Part shown: positions 46,703-58,341 of the stretch, in pieces
How the letters are laid out: each line of letters begins with the position of its first letter
Numbering within the stretch: position 1 is the first letter of the stretch
Source: Diphasiastrum complanatum
Lineage: Eukaryota > Streptophyta > Lycopodiopsida > Lycopodiales > Lycopodiaceae
Reading direction: 5' to 3'
Length of the DNA: 64,000 nucleotides
Assembly (NCBI GenBank): GCA_029204225.1
Contig: CM055102.1
Location: 46,038,252 to 46,102,251 of the forward strand
Position numbers and translations under genes: made by a program
The notes under the pieces: generated by a model
Databases searched by the model: none
Told to the model about the DNA's origin: nothing
Seen by the model: only the letters and a program-made list of their open reading frames with translations

Positions 46703-47896
46703 TCATTGCTGCTTGAATGTTTCTTGTTCGTGGGTTTGATCCTCTGTTTCTTGCTGCTCTGGAGTCTGTGGCTCTGCATTTTGATTTGATGTCTGTCCTC
46801 GATCTCCCTCTTGAATAGACAGCAGTTTCAAGATCTCATGGTCTCTTTCATCTTTCAGTCCAGGAAATGTGGACTCATCGAACTTTACATCTCTACTCAA
46901 AACAACCTTTTTCGTGGTTGGATCGTAGAGCCTGTACACTTGTGTTCCGTTCGAGTAGTCGACCATGATCGTTTGCTCTAATTTGTCATCGAGCTTGCTT
47001 TTTTTTTCTTTTGGAATGTGCTTATATGCTGCACATCCGAACACACATACGTATGATAGATCAAGCTTTCTACTTGTCCACATTTCGTATGGCGTCTTGT
47101 TATCCAGTGCTGTCGTTGTTGATCTGTTCTACAGGTGTACAACTGTAGCTATTGCCTCAGCCCAGAACTGACTTGGCAATTGAGCTTGTGCCATCATGCA
47201 TTTGGCTCCTTCGACTAGCGTTTTGTATCTTCTTTCTACAACACCATTGTATTATGGTGTGTATGCAGGAGTGAACTAGTGTTCGATCCCCTGTTCTTCG
47301 CAGAATTTGGAGAATTCTTTGCTTTTGTATTCACCTCCGTTGTCCGATATGAGGATCTGTATCCTTTTTGAGGTGTGTCGCTCTACAAATGCCACGAATT
47401 TCTTGAAGGAATTAAACACTTTGGATTTTTTCTTTAAGTAGTAGATCGTGGTCATCCGACTATAATCATCTATCAACGTCAGAAAATACCTCGAATCTGA
47501 GAGCGAATCCATCTTCATCGATCCACAGACATCAGAGTGGATGAGCTCAAGAACTTCCTTGGCTCTTCTTCCCTCATGCGTGAATGGATTCCGATGTTGT
47601 TTGCCTTTTTGACAGGCTTCACAGAACTCAGTTTCGGGCCTTGATATCTTGAGACCTGTGACTATGTCTTTCTTGCACATGTCATACAGGCTCCACATGT
47701 TTAGATGATACATTCTCCTATGCCAGAGATGATCTTCATTTTCTGATGCATTTAATATGCAATCAGAGTTGCTGATTATCTTGGCCTTGTAAAGGTTTCC
47801 TTCTCTGCATCTAACCGTCAGCAACTTGTTTGTCGTTTTCTCGATCGTACGACATGTGTTGCCGTCAAACAAAACTCGAATGTCAAGATCTGCCAT
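46703..47896 (-). pseudogene. copia integrase (element B)
   Basis: GAG-pre-integrase and zinc domain: DHLWHRRMYHLNMWSLYDMC and CEACQKGKQHRNPF. Core: LELIHSDVCGSMKMDSLSDS, FLTLIDDYSRMTTIYYL and ILISDNGGEYKSKEF, then a stop at 47276-47278. A third part, 47275-47090, has NGVVERRYKTLVEGAKCMM with the catalytic Glu; an in-frame TAA lies just before it. The C-terminal region (47083-46703) shows VFGCAAYKHIPKEKKSKLDD and YRLYDPTTKKVVLSRDVKFD. Confidence 0.88.
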
Positions 47897-47908
47897 CTTG
47901 GAAACAAA

Positions 47909-48840
47909 TCATAGATCTTTCCTGAGTGAGGACACATAGAGTGCTCCTGGCAGCTCTGCTTGGCCTAACAATGTTTGTAGTTGTAGAGTGCCGATGCCTT
48001 TGACATTGTGTCTGCTCCCATCACCTAGAATCACTGCTCTATTGATTTTGAGCTCTTTGAAGTTGATCAAGATCTTCTTGTTGCAGGTTATGTGTGATGT
48101 TGTTCCTGAATCAATGACTACATCGTAGTCGTGTTCAGTGTAGCTCGTTGAAGCTTCATCGAGTATCGTGAAGGCTTCGTCACCTCTATCAGCATCCTTC
48201 GATGACTCTACAACATTAGTCTTTTCAGCATTGTTCTTTCTTTTTGGGTTGAATCTGCAATCGTATGTAGAATGCCCCTTTTTTTTGCAATGCATGCAAG
48301 GTATTGTTGGATTGAACCAGCATTTGTTGGTCATATGGCCTGGTTTGTGGCAGTGATTACAAGAAGAAGATTGTTGATTCGAGGACTTCGTCTTCTCGAA
48401 TCTTGGCTTGTTTTTGTTCTTCTTCTTTCCTTTCGTGAAGAGAGCCTTCTCTTGATCACTACTTCCATCTTCTTTGTCTCTCATCAGTCTCTCATCAGCA
48501 ACATGACTGACTGCTTTGTCGAATGTCATATCTGACAGAGTCAGTATGAGCATTCTTAGTGGTTGATAGGACGTCGGTAGAGATTTCATGAAGTACATCA
48601 GTTGTTGTGGTGCTGAGACCTGGTGCTCCTGTCCTAATGCAGCGAGTTGAGCGAAGATCGTTTTGCTCTTCTCAACGTGCTGATCCAATTGGTTCCCATC
48701 CCATCGTATGGATTGTAGCTGATTGTGAAGGTGCATGACTGAAGCTGTAGTCCTCACTTCATACTTCTGCTTTAATCTTTCCCACGTTGCATGGCTAGTA
48801 TGGCCATGAATTTCACACATGGTTGACTCTACATATGTTT
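47909..48840 (-). pseudogene. copia gag and protease (element B)
   Basis: Gag core: TWERLKQKYEVRTTASVMHL, QSIRWDGNQLDQHVE, AALGQEHQVSAPQQLMYF and SLPTSYQPLRMLILTLSD. A basic stretch precedes two CCHC knuckles, CNHCHKPGHMTNKC and CMHCKKKGHSTYDC. The protease follows with YDVVIDSGTTSHITCNK and ends GALYVSSLRKDL. The open frame actually begins further upstream, at 49096, in sequence of gypsy origin, giving a 395-codon fused frame. Confidence 0.88.
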
Positions 48841-51317
48841 TCTTGTCGTCAACCTGGTTCTTGTTACCAAATTTGTGTTCAGATTTGTCACTCGAATCGT
48901 TAGACTCTTTCGAGTTCGTGTCTGCAACGTTAATTTCTTTATATGAAACATCCGCTTCAATGTCGTAGGCATCGAAGAATTCTTCGTCATCAACATTCTC
49001 ATAACATTCAAAGTACTGCACTTCAATATCATATCCATTGAGAAAAATATTTAAGGCATACGAAGATTTTTTAGATGTAAAGTTGGTGTCGGACAAAGGA
49101 GTTTCACCTTCATTATTGTCATGACTCCAGGTTATGATTTGTTCTGCTGGCTTACGTCGGTTATTGGTCTCACCAGTTTGAAATCTCAGCTCTCTAGATT
49201 TCTAATGTACACTTGCATTTGATTGATAAAGCCAAGGTCGTCCAATCAGCACAAAATATAATGAAAACCGATTGGTTTGATAACAATGAAATTCATTGTG
49301 AATGGCTTGGCTTGAATGTAGACAATGACATCCTTCAGTTTTCCAACAGGTTTTCGTCATGTCGAATCAGCTAACTTGATGTTTCGCTGTGTCGGTTGAA
49401 TGTCAGTCAGCCCCAGAGCATGAGCTGTGTCTTCTGTTATAATATTTACACTGGAACCAGAGTCAATTGGCACTTTTTTGATCAGGCATCCCGCAATGGT
49501 AATATCAATCTCAGGTGCACTAAGATCACCTAAATCGATAGACAACATCTAGCAGAGAAACTTTTTTCTTCTTTTTGGGCATAGAAAGACCTTTCAGTTG
49601 CTTTCTGTAATAAGTGTTATCTACCAACAGCTGTTCAAAAGTAATGTTCGGACGAAGGGATCCAATATCAGTCATGATGTCATATTCTTTCGTCTTTGAT
49701 TTCGAGGTTGGTTTATCAATAACAGCGCTAGACAATTTTGTGTTCATGATTTTTTTGTCCTCTTCCTCGAAAGTGACCACCTTTTCTGCAGCAGTTGTCT
49801 GAAGTTTAGCGTTGATGATTTCCTTTGCTTCCATCAAGATATCTTTTGCAAATAACTTCACAGCATTGCGGTCATAGTCAGGGTCATCTTTGAGATCTTC
49901 CTTAGTCATAGATTTGTTCGTTGTTTTGCTAGAGGATTTATTCTTCGAGGATTTTCCGCGCTTTGTCGAAGATTTTTGATCAGGTTTCAAAGAGCTTTTG
50001 CTTCTCGTTGTGACTTTGAATAATTTCTCCACGTCACTTGGCCAGGACTGATCTTTTGTCTTTGTCAGTTTTCCCTCAATTATGTCAATTCTCTGCACAA
50101 CAGCATCAGTCGCAGCTTTCGCTTTCGTGTCTGCAACAACTGGTGTTGCTACATATTGATATTTGGGTCGCGACTTCTGCGGTTGAGGGCAATCAAGATA
50201 CTTGTGACCAGGCTCTTTGCAATTCGAACATAATGGTACATAACCAATCGGCTTTTGCAGTTGAGGACAGTGAGGAGAAAAATGTCCCGACTCTCCATAG
50301 TTTTAGCAGTTGTCCAAAACTGGCTTAATCACGGTTTGAGACTTCGCTGGTCCAACAAATTCAGGAGGATTATGCCTTCTTGGTGCAAACTTGGGTCTGT
50401 CATGCTGGGCTGATGCTGCAGTACCCTGTACATAGTTAGTAGTTGCATCATTTTGAAAAATAAAAAGTACCTCCAGGGCAGGATCTTCAATGTATTTGAC
50501 ATTCACAGTAGTGTAGTCTTCCTTAGTGTGTGTAGAAATTCCACATTTCGTACACCACATTCTTGAGTTGGAAGAAGATGCTTTTGGTCTTTTATCTCTT
50601 CAAAGATCTGCACTTTCAAGTCATTAAACTTTTAATTAAGGTCAGCCATATTACTCTTCCAAAGCTTTTCAACTTTAGAAGTTGACGACTTATCCTCGAC
50701 AACTTTTGTGTCGTCCTTTCATTTAATTCATCATTTATTCTTTCTCTCTCCTTTGTCAGCTTCTGATTTTGATGAATCGCTGCTCTCAGATTCCGAGCTT
50801 GAAGAGCTAGTACTTGAATCAAAATCTGAATCCTCATCGTTGTCACTAGAATCAGTCTTCGACTTTTGACCGTCGCTTTCGTGCTAGTTTTGAGGTCTCG
50901 AAATTTTTAAGTTAGTTATTATTGCTGCTAAAGAGGTCATGTCCCCTTGTCTGCAATATTGATCAATCTTTGGTGGTAAACCAGCCAAAAACTATTCGAT
51001 CTACATATCTACGGGATATACACCGGTTAGTTTTCCTATGAGATTTTTAACCTTACGTGCTGGTTCAGAAATGCATCTTTCAGCAAATACCAGGTTCCTA
51101 CACGGCCTGGTTCAATTTGACTGTACCATATGCACGCCTGCTTTCTTAGCAGACCAGAGAAAATTCGTAATTTGTCTACGTCAGTTCCCTCGTTATTCAC
51201 ATTAGCGATTGACTCAAATTGTGAGACATAGCTATCTGCATCATCTAAAGAAGTTCCTTTAAAATAACCGTATTTAGTTTTGGAGATAGAAGTGAAACGT
51301 GCAACAGGACCCTCCAT
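48841..51317 (-). pseudogene. Ty3/gypsy gag-protease remnant 5
   Basis: Minus strand. Gag starts at 51317: YGYFKGTSLDDADSYVSQFE and CIWYSQIEPGRVGTWYLLKD (retrotransposon gag domain). An acidic/basic linker and zinc knuckles follow: CTKCGISTHTKED near 50540, NYGESGHFSPHC near 50280 and CSNCKEPGHKYLDC near 50215. A long charged linker (50098-49526) precedes a retropepsin-like segment, KKVPIDSGSSVNIITEDTAH (within 49548-49357). The frame breaks at 49357 and continues as degenerate protease sequence and an acidic linker to about 48841. No RT follows; copia sequence begins instead. Confidence 0.82.
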
Positions 51318-51445
51318 AATTTCCTATCAGATGTAGCATCGCTGTCCAAAAGCAATGTTTTCAAACAAATGCTAGGTATCATACCTCAGTAATTGTCTAG
51401 ATGTGTGGCTGTGACAACGCTCCATCGTAGTAGTTGCAATTGAAG

Positions 51446-52236
51446 CCTAGTCACGAAAATGTCTGGTGTTCAATTTGTGCAGGCAATCACACTCTGAAAT
51501 ATGTCCAATGTTGAAACAATGAATGACGAATACTATTTGTCATTTGTGCAATTCTACGGGTCATGAAACAGCTTTTTGCTCATTTAATCCTTGGATTATC
51601 CAGCAAAGGTATGCTAAGTTTTAGTATCAAGAACCTACTTATTCAAAAGGGCCTGATGATAAGCCTTTTAACTTTGGCCTTGAATTTCCAGAATGACTAG
51701 CTCTGGCAGCTCCAATAGAATAGAGTGCTCCTCCTGCTAATCTAATGGAACCAGAACCTCATCGTGCTAATGAGCAATGGAACTATAGCCATGATTATGA
51801 GAGTAGTCCTTCAGAGCAGTATGCTATCTATGCTGCTGCGCAACAACAAGCAGCTAGACAATGGACCAGAGTGCCACTTGGATGTTTTGCATGCAGAGAA
51901 AACCATAGAGTTGCTGAATGTCCAAAGAAAAGAAAGTTTGTACCATTATGTAGAGACTATGGTTATGGACACTGTTATAAAGATTGTCCTACAAGACCCA
52001 AACCACCTCCAATTACTGCTCTAGTGAACATGATTACAATAAAAAAAAGACCAGTATTTCAGCTTGAACCAATTGTACCTTTGATGGTTGTTACCAGAGC
52101 TCAGAAACAGAAAGGAGTTTTAGTTGATCCAGTACTTATTGAATTTGCACCAACTAGAGATATACCAACCACATCAGGCGTGTATCCAAATTTCAAAGCA
52201 GAAAAGAAGAGATACCAGGATATGAGACAATGGTAA
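51446..52236 (+). pseudogene. gypsy gag zinc-knuckle region (remnant 6)
   Basis: Knuckle-like motifs occur in series: WCSICAGNHTLKY near 51465, CHLCNSTGHETAFC near 51540 (shifted frame), CFACRENHRVAECPK at about 51885 and CRDYGYGHCYKDCP at about 51950. An A/Q-rich spacer (AIYAAAQQQAARQW) precedes the third. The segment ends with a proline-rich linker at a stop, 52234-52236. Four knuckles is more than the one or two usual in gypsy gag. Confidence 0.75.
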
Positions 52237-52739
52237 GAAGAAGAAGCCCTAGAAGCTGCCAAAGTAGCAGCCAAAGTCCCTTCTCCGTCTATGCCACAAG
52301 CAGATCCAAAAACAGATGTTAATACACAGTTGCACCATCATGAAGAACCTTTCAAGATGACAGAACAACTAAAAACCATTCACCAAAAGATCTGCGTGCA
52401 ATACAATTGAATATTGAGGATCACTATCCATTCCCAGAGCACCGCAAACAGAAATGATCATGAATATGTTGTCTAGTAAGATGGATATTACACTAAGAGA
52501 ATTTCTTAAGCTGGTGCCGAAAGCAAAAGAAATATTAGCAGGAAGATTGACTAAGATACAACCACCAAAATCTGTTAGAAGCCACTTTTTTGTGCTGGGT
52601 TTGAAGAATCTAACAAAGTACTCAATGTGGGAGCAGCCTGGGAAAGTGAGCAGAAAAACATCACCCTGCCGATACAACATAGATAGTTTAGTAAAGAAGC
52701 AGCCATGATTGATGAAAAATTCAGGAGTTAATTTGATTT

Positions 52740-53109
52740 CAACCTAACTATGAAATGGGGACTTACCAAGCTGAAGTCTACCACTTTTGCCATCAAGCTA
52801 GCTGATCAAACAACAGTCCACCATCCGAGAGGAATGGTTGAAGACATACATGTCAAAATAGCTAGAGTACAGTTTGTCATTACTTTTGTAGTAATGGACT
52901 TATCTGACGCACCAAATGTATATCGAGTTTTGTTGGGACGTCCATGGTTACGAGTTGTGCAAGTAGTTCAGAATTGGGGCACCGGCAAAATTACTTCTGA
53001 GAATCATCAGCGTGCGGTCAAAGTAGATCCAATCACTTGGACGATCAAGCCAGTAGTCCAAAGAGGGGATGATGATTCATCAACAACAAATCATACTTGT
53101 GATCGATAA
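52740..53109 (+). pseudogene. gypsy protease, second half (remnant 6)
   Basis: A 119-codon frame: FAIKLADQTTVHHPRGMVED, VQFVITFVVMDLSDAPN and VYRVLLGRPWLR, the C-terminal flap and LLGRPWL block of retropepsins. The active-site DSG would lie upstream but is not readable. Confidence 0.8.
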
Positions 53110-53937
53110 GTGAAGACTCTGGGAGTCCATTATGACTCTCAAATCGACACTGTCAATTGGAATTAAGCTCTTGCAATAGTGGATTGTACAATAGACTATA
53201 TGTGCCAACAAAATAATCAATTGGAATTGAGCAAAATTCCCTTACTTGATCAAGAACTCTGAACACGCCGATCACTTTTTCATTGAAGATAATGAACCTA
53301 GCTTGGATATCAACTGACCCAATTCCAGATTCGATTGAAGATGATCTAATACATGTTAGTCATTCTTTGACTTACGATGGAGAGGCAAAACTTACGGATG
53401 AGCAAATTCTCAATCATATGGATCCTACAAGATATGGAGTTCAAGATATCCAGATGAGCCAACAATAAAACTGCCAAAAGTAGTTATATCGAAGGAGGAT
53501 AAGATGGCAAGGCCTATGACAAAGAAACAAGCTAAGTAACACTATAATATGGTCCTAAAATAGAAAAAATCATCTCAAGAAGTTGATTCTAAGAATGTAC
53601 CACCTTTATTGGATAAAGGAAAAGCAAAGGTCAAGGGTGATACTTCAAGTCGGAATTCTCACAAGAAATCATTATCAAGGAAGTCGTCACCTTAAGAGAA
53701 GCGCACATCTTCTAGAGAGTCACCGCCTTCAAGATCAATTCTTGCCAAGAAAGCTAAACAGAGATCAAAGATCAACCCTTATGAAAAAGAACAATAAGAA
53801 GAAGTCCAGCATGATATGCCTGAGCATTTCAAATGCTATACTTTGGATGATGTGGTGATTATGTTACCAAAAGCTCATCATGAACCTGAAGAGAAAGAAC
53901 CAGAAACAAAGGAGGTTAAATCAAAGTCATTATCGAG
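53110..53937 (+). other. Degenerate linker of gypsy remnant 6
   Basis: Between the protease and RNase H pieces are short open stretches rich in charged residues (53283-53468 and 53583-53858) with no catalytic motif. Position suggests the protease-RT spacer of the same element. Confidence 0.5.
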
Positions 53938-54560
53938 TTACCACCGCCAAGAATAATTCGAGGAGTCTATGTTTTTATGGGTCATGCAAACTACTATCGG
54001 ATATTCATACTATTCTTTGCGGATTTAGCAAGACCTATATATAAATTGACCATTGTAACAATTTGGACAGTAGAGGAAGCATTTGAGAAATTGGAGAAAG
54101 CTTTAGCTTCTGCACCGATACTACGAGCTCCAATCTGGACAATTGAGTTTCACGTTCACACTGATGCATCAAAATATGCCATTGGATTAGTTTTGATGCA
54201 GCCAGGTGAATACAAGAAGGATTATCCTATCACGTTTGCAAGCAGACAACTTACGAATACGGAGAAGAATTGTTTGACAACTAAACGCGAAGCGTTGGCC
54301 ATGATTTTTTAATTTTTTTTAAAAAGTTTTGACATTATCTATTGGCAATGCATTTTTCATTTATATTGATCGTCAGCCATTACTTTAGACGCAATAAATG
54401 GAAAGATTTGGGAATTTCTTTGGATCAAATCAGTATCCATACTCCAAATTGGCCCATAATTCATCAGATTTACAATTGGCAGATATCCGTTGATGCCAAC
54501 TCGAGTTGCTCCTCATGTTCAAATCTTCATTTCAATATAAGTAGATTGGCTCTCTTATGA
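53938..54560 (+). pseudogene. gypsy RT end and RNase H (remnant 6)
   Basis: Frame with FMGHANYYRIFILFFADLAR, EKALASAPILRAPIWTIEF, VHTDASKYAIGLVLMQPGEY and YPITFASRQLTNTEKNCLTT followed by KREALAMIF. A stop lies at 54310-54312. Beyond it, degenerate sequence continues to about 54560. Confidence 0.85.
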
Positions 54561-54678
54561 AATGGACTTGTGAATGTCCTTGCTCTCTATCCTTTTTTCT
54601 CATCCCTCATGCTTTTGTTATATTTGCTAATTGTTAGATTTGAATATTATTGGGATTGTATGTTCTTATGCTTTTTGT

Positions 54679-54702
54679 GAGAGAAAAAGAGAGAGAGAGA
54701 GA
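54679..54702. repeat. Short GA microsatellite
   Basis: Interrupted GA repeat (GAGAGAAAAAGAGAGAGAGA) between the gypsy and copia remnants. Confidence 0.85.
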
Positions 54703-54899
54703 AGCAAGTATCTATCTCTTTGTGAATCATAGGGTTAATGGATGTTAGAGTTAGATGTGGATCTTCCATACATGTTGAATTTTGAGATATGCTATCGCTC
54801 TCACAGGATCGAACCTACGCATGACAACTAACTTCATCTCCTTGATGCTTGAGTGCTTGGATCTTGGGTTGAGGATAGGCTAGAAAATAAAACCACTAT

Positions 54900-55638
54900 A
54901 GAGAAAAACTAAAGCAAAAGTATGAAGTGAGGATAGACGCATCTGTCATGCACCTCCACAGTGGCTATAGAGCTTGCGATGGGAAGCTAAGATCAGATGG
55001 CAGTGTCGGAAGATACAAACCTCGACTTGTTGCGAAAGGCTACACTTAGATATATGGTATCAACTACTTTGATACATATTCCCCGATGGTCAAGATGTCG
55101 AGCATCCGACTGCTCTTGCTTATACTACGAAATATGACCTAGAGATTGATGTCAAAACAACCTTCCTCCATGGAGACTTAGATGAAGAAATTTTCATGAA
55201 TCAGTCTAAAAGCTATGAAGACCCGAACAATTGAGATTATGTTTGTTGGTTGCATAGATGTATCTACGGTTTAAAACATGCCTTGTGAGCTTGGTAGAAG
55301 AAGTTCAATAGTCTTCTAAAGTCTCTAGACTTCTATCCAACACAACCTGACTGCAATGTGTACATTAAAAGGATAGAATAAAAGTTTGTGATTTTGACAA
55401 TATTTATGGATGACTATTTGATGATAGGAAATTGTTTGTTTTTAATCCATGAAACAAAGAGTCAAATATCTGCAAATTATGAAATCACAGATCTAGGAGA
55501 GGCAACAAAATGTCTGGGGCTACAGACCGAAAGAGACCGAAAGAGAGGAGTCATGCATTTGAACCAGTCCGAATATGCTAAAAAGTTGTTGAAGCAATAT
55601 GGGATGATCGATTGCAAAGAGAGACAACATCGATGATG
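54900..55638 (+). pseudogene. Ty1/copia reverse transcriptase fragment
   Basis: Degenerate RT: YKPRLVAKGYT, a stop, then INYFDTYSPMVKMSSIRLLL. Frame breaks follow, then 55388-55636 is open with ILTIFMDDYLMIGN (catalytic DD kept), NYEITDLGEATKCLGLQTER and MHLNQSEYAKKLLKQYGMID. It is the same family as copia B on the opposite strand at 45726-46211. It ends abruptly at 55638, next to the LTR of another copia element. Confidence 0.88.
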
Positions 55639-55642
55639 GTCT

Positions 55643-56430
55643 TGTTGGAATTAAACTTCACTCCGACGCACCCGAATTTGAGTCATTCGAGTTTGAGGTC
55701 TTTGAGTTTGAGGTCCACGTCATCCACATCCTGTCAACTGCTCTGTCCTGTCCGATGCCGACTACATTACAGTTCACTTTAGTACCTTTTGCTAACTACA
55801 TTGTTTCACGTTCGTTGTCCACACAGTCGTTGTAGCTGTTCCATGTATATATACATAACGACAACTCATGAATAAGATAGATGTAAGTGAAAAGAGTGAT
55901 GAATGCATGGATGAGCGACAAGAACACGAATAATAACTTAGCGTGATTCAAAGTTCCTCCACGAACTCCATTGTATCTTAATTATTAGATTCCTTAGGAT
56001 CAAAGATATTCAAGAGAGTGAAAGCTATTCAGGAAGTAGAGATAGTTATTCAATTTGTAGCTAGCTAAGTAAGATCACAGCACATAGTGCTCAATTACTA
56101 TGAACTATTACGGAATCGCGATCTAATTGTTGTATTCACAACAACTTAATTCAGATTCTATATTCTCTTATGTGTTTCCATTATCAATGCTTTCTGATAT
56201 TTTCTCTCTCATCGATACTCCTGACATTCAAAATGTCTAATCTCAAAGGAAGCATGGCTATCTCAGACGCCTAACCGTTTCACTTCCTTCATGGTTGTCT
56301 TCGACACCTACCAGACATTCCTCTTGTCGATCTAAGTTTAGGTTCGAAACTATAGTTTGGTAAAGCTCCTATTACAAATCTATGTTGAGTTCTCTTTCCT
56401 ATTCCACACTTAATCATGAGAGCTCCAACA
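55643..56430 (+). repeat. 5' LTR of copia element A
   Basis: It begins TGTTGGAATTAAAC and ends AGAGCTCCAACA, with perfect 7-bp inverted termini TGTTGGA/TCCAACA. It is 788 bases long. A TATA-like TATATATACATA lies near 55846. It is followed directly by a primer-binding site. I found no second LTR copy in the window. Confidence 0.85.
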
Positions 56431-56433
56431 GAG

Positions 56434-56447
56434 TGGTATCAGGGCCA
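56434..56447 (+). other. Primer-binding site of copia element A (initiator tRNA-Met)
   Basis: TGGTATCAGGGCCA, three bases after the LTR end, matches the complement of the initiator tRNA-Met 3' end at 13 of 14 positions. Confidence 0.9.
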
Positions 56448-56502
56448 TCGTTCCAAACTATTATTAGTATTCAAAGTTGTTTTATAATCTCTTAGATCAT
56501 TC

Positions 56503-57090
56503 ATCATGAAAGAAACATCTTCAGAAATCCACTTGATCAATAAGTTCAACGGTGATGACTTCCACATGTGGAAGTTCATAATGAAGATGATACTCACTAA
56601 AAAAAAACTCTAGGGATACATCACCGGTTTGATAGCCAAGCCGGCTGAACCTGACATGCCCACCTAGAAAACTAAGGATGGCAAAGCTCTTGCCATTGTA
56701 TCTTTGAATTTTAAAGATTCACAAATAGCTCATGTAGCTAATTGTTCCAACTCCAAAGAGGCATGGGACATTCTTACATGTCTATACGAAACAACATATG
56801 TCGGCGACTTGTCTCTTTCTGAGAAAGAAGTTCCTATCACTCAAGATGAGGGAAGCAACCCTAGTCATTGATCATCTAAATGAGTTCAAATAGCTACTCA
56901 ATCAGTTAGTTGCAATCGGTTCGCTAGTTTCGGACGGAGATTCCAATCTTCCTCCCTCTTACGACAATCTAGTATTGCTACTAAGCAATGCTCCTGACTT
57001 GTCTCTACAAAAGGTGACAACAAATTTACTGTAGGAAAAAGTAAGAAGGAAAGCTTATCTACGTTGAATTCAAAGACAATCGCTCTCTAT
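56503..57090 (+). pseudogene. copia gag (element A)
   Basis: Starts MKETSSEIHLINKFNGDDFH and MWKFIMKM, the usual copia gag opening of a short N-terminus plus F-G-x-(N/D)-F-xxWK. It continues with KALAIVSLNFKDSQIAHVAN and SKEAWDILTCLYET, with in-frame stops at about 56612 and 56668. After frame changes, LSLRKKFLSL-like capsid sequence follows to about 57090. It is inactive. Confidence 0.82.
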
Positions 57091-57099
57091 TTGAATGAC

Positions 57100-58335
57100 T
57101 TCATGTAAGTACTTATTTGAAGACCTCACACCAGCCGATTCAAAGTATGTCTCTACTTCGGTGACTCAAGTGAACTACAAATTGAAGGCAAATGATCTAT
57201 ATACCTTTATCTTCCAAATGGTAAATTGACCTTGCTCAAGGATGTACTGTACGTACCCAAACTGACCAAAAATTTATTGTCAGTCAGCAAGCTCACTAAT
57301 CAGGGCTATAGAGCCTTGTTCAATTCAAAGCAATGTACCATTTTTGATAAGAACTATAACGAAGTCCTTTTTGCAAACAAAGAAGGTAATTTTTATATTC
57401 TAGGTCATGAATATGCACTTTCTACTAATGTGAGTACTTCAAATGCCCATTTATGACATCGAAAATTAGGAAACTTAAACATGAGATCAATCTTGTATAT
57501 GCATCATGATAGTATGGTCAAGGATCTAAACATCAATACTGCCTCCACTGACATTTGACATGTCTATGAGATGTGCCTACTAGGCAAACAGCCTAGATCA
57601 AGATTCCCAAAGGGACAAGCCACTAGAGCTAAGTCCATTCTAGAATTGATACATAGTGATCTGTGTGACCCTATGAGTACTCCCTCTTTGGGTTCAACAC
57701 TATATTTTATTACTTTTATTGATGATTATTTGAGATTTACTAGCATTATGTTCATAAAGAACAAGTCTAAGGTTTTCAACTGTTTCAAAGATTTCAAACA
57801 ATTTGCTGAGACACAGACTAGTCAACGACCCAAGACCCTGCCCTGCGTATAGACAATGGTGGAGAGTTTCTGTCAGATGAAATGTTTGACTACCTGGCAT
57901 CATTTGGCATTTATCATCAGTTCACCACCTGCTACACACCATAGTAGAATGGAGTAGCTGAAAGGAAGAACCGAATATTATTCAATACAGCATGATCAAT
58001 GATGTCAAGCGCTCAGCTCACCAAGAATTTTTGAGCTAAAGTTGTTTCAACAGCTTGCTATTTGCAAAACTATTCGAGTACCAAAGTAGTCGACTCAAAG
58101 ACTCCTTTCAAAGCTTTCTATGGCTACAAACCAAGTCGAAGACACCTTCGAGTGTTTGGTTGTCTTTGTTATGTACACATTCTCTCTAATCTAAAAAAGA
58201 AACTTGACCCTGTTAGCTACATGAGTATCTTCATTGGATACTTGACATTAAACAAGGCCCATCGAATCTACGATGTTGAGTCGAGCCATATCTCAATTAG
58301 TCGAGATGTCATCTTCCTCGAAGACAACATTTTTT
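57100..58335 (+). pseudogene. copia protease end and integrase (element A), 3'-truncated
   Basis: The protease end reads YLPNGKLTLLKDVLYVPKLT, then KNLLSVSKLTNQGYRALF (57220-57300). Integrase: HRKLGNLNMRSILYMHHDSM, VYEMCLLGKQPRSRFPKGQA, LELIHSDLCDPMSTPSLGS and YFITFIDDYLRFTSIMFIKN. Frame breaks occur at about 57845 and 58060. The end (58062-58335) has YKPSRRHLRVFGCLCYVHIL, HRIYDVESSHISISRDVIFL and EDNIFS. Sequence homology stops at about 58335, where a different copia element starts at its primer-binding site. Confidence 0.87.
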
Positions 58336-58341
58336 CTATAG

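Larger units (their letters stand above)
45018..48840 (-). mobile_element. Ty1/copia element B (gag-PR-IN-RT-RNase H), decayed
   Basis: Minus-strand order: gag with two zinc knuckles, protease, integrase, RT, RNase H, purine tract, partial LTR. Integrase before RT is diagnostic of copia. The N-terminal gag and the 5' LTR are missing, because the frame runs directly into gypsy-derived sequence at about 48840. Stops and frame changes lie in integrase, linker, RT and RNase H. Confidence 0.9.
51430..54560 (+). mobile_element. Ty3/gypsy remnant 6, RT core deleted
   Basis: Plus strand: gag zinc-knuckle region (51446-52236), protease (52740-53109), linker (53110-53930), then the end of RT and RNase H (53938-54560). 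The RT palm is deleted between the linker and the FMGHANYYR segment. It lies head-to-head with gypsy remnant 5 (51317, minus). No LTRs were found. Confidence 0.82.

Noticed and set aside
55643-56430. Solo LTR rather than 5' LTR
   Set aside because: A PBS and copia gag follow immediately, so it is a 5' LTR of a truncated element.
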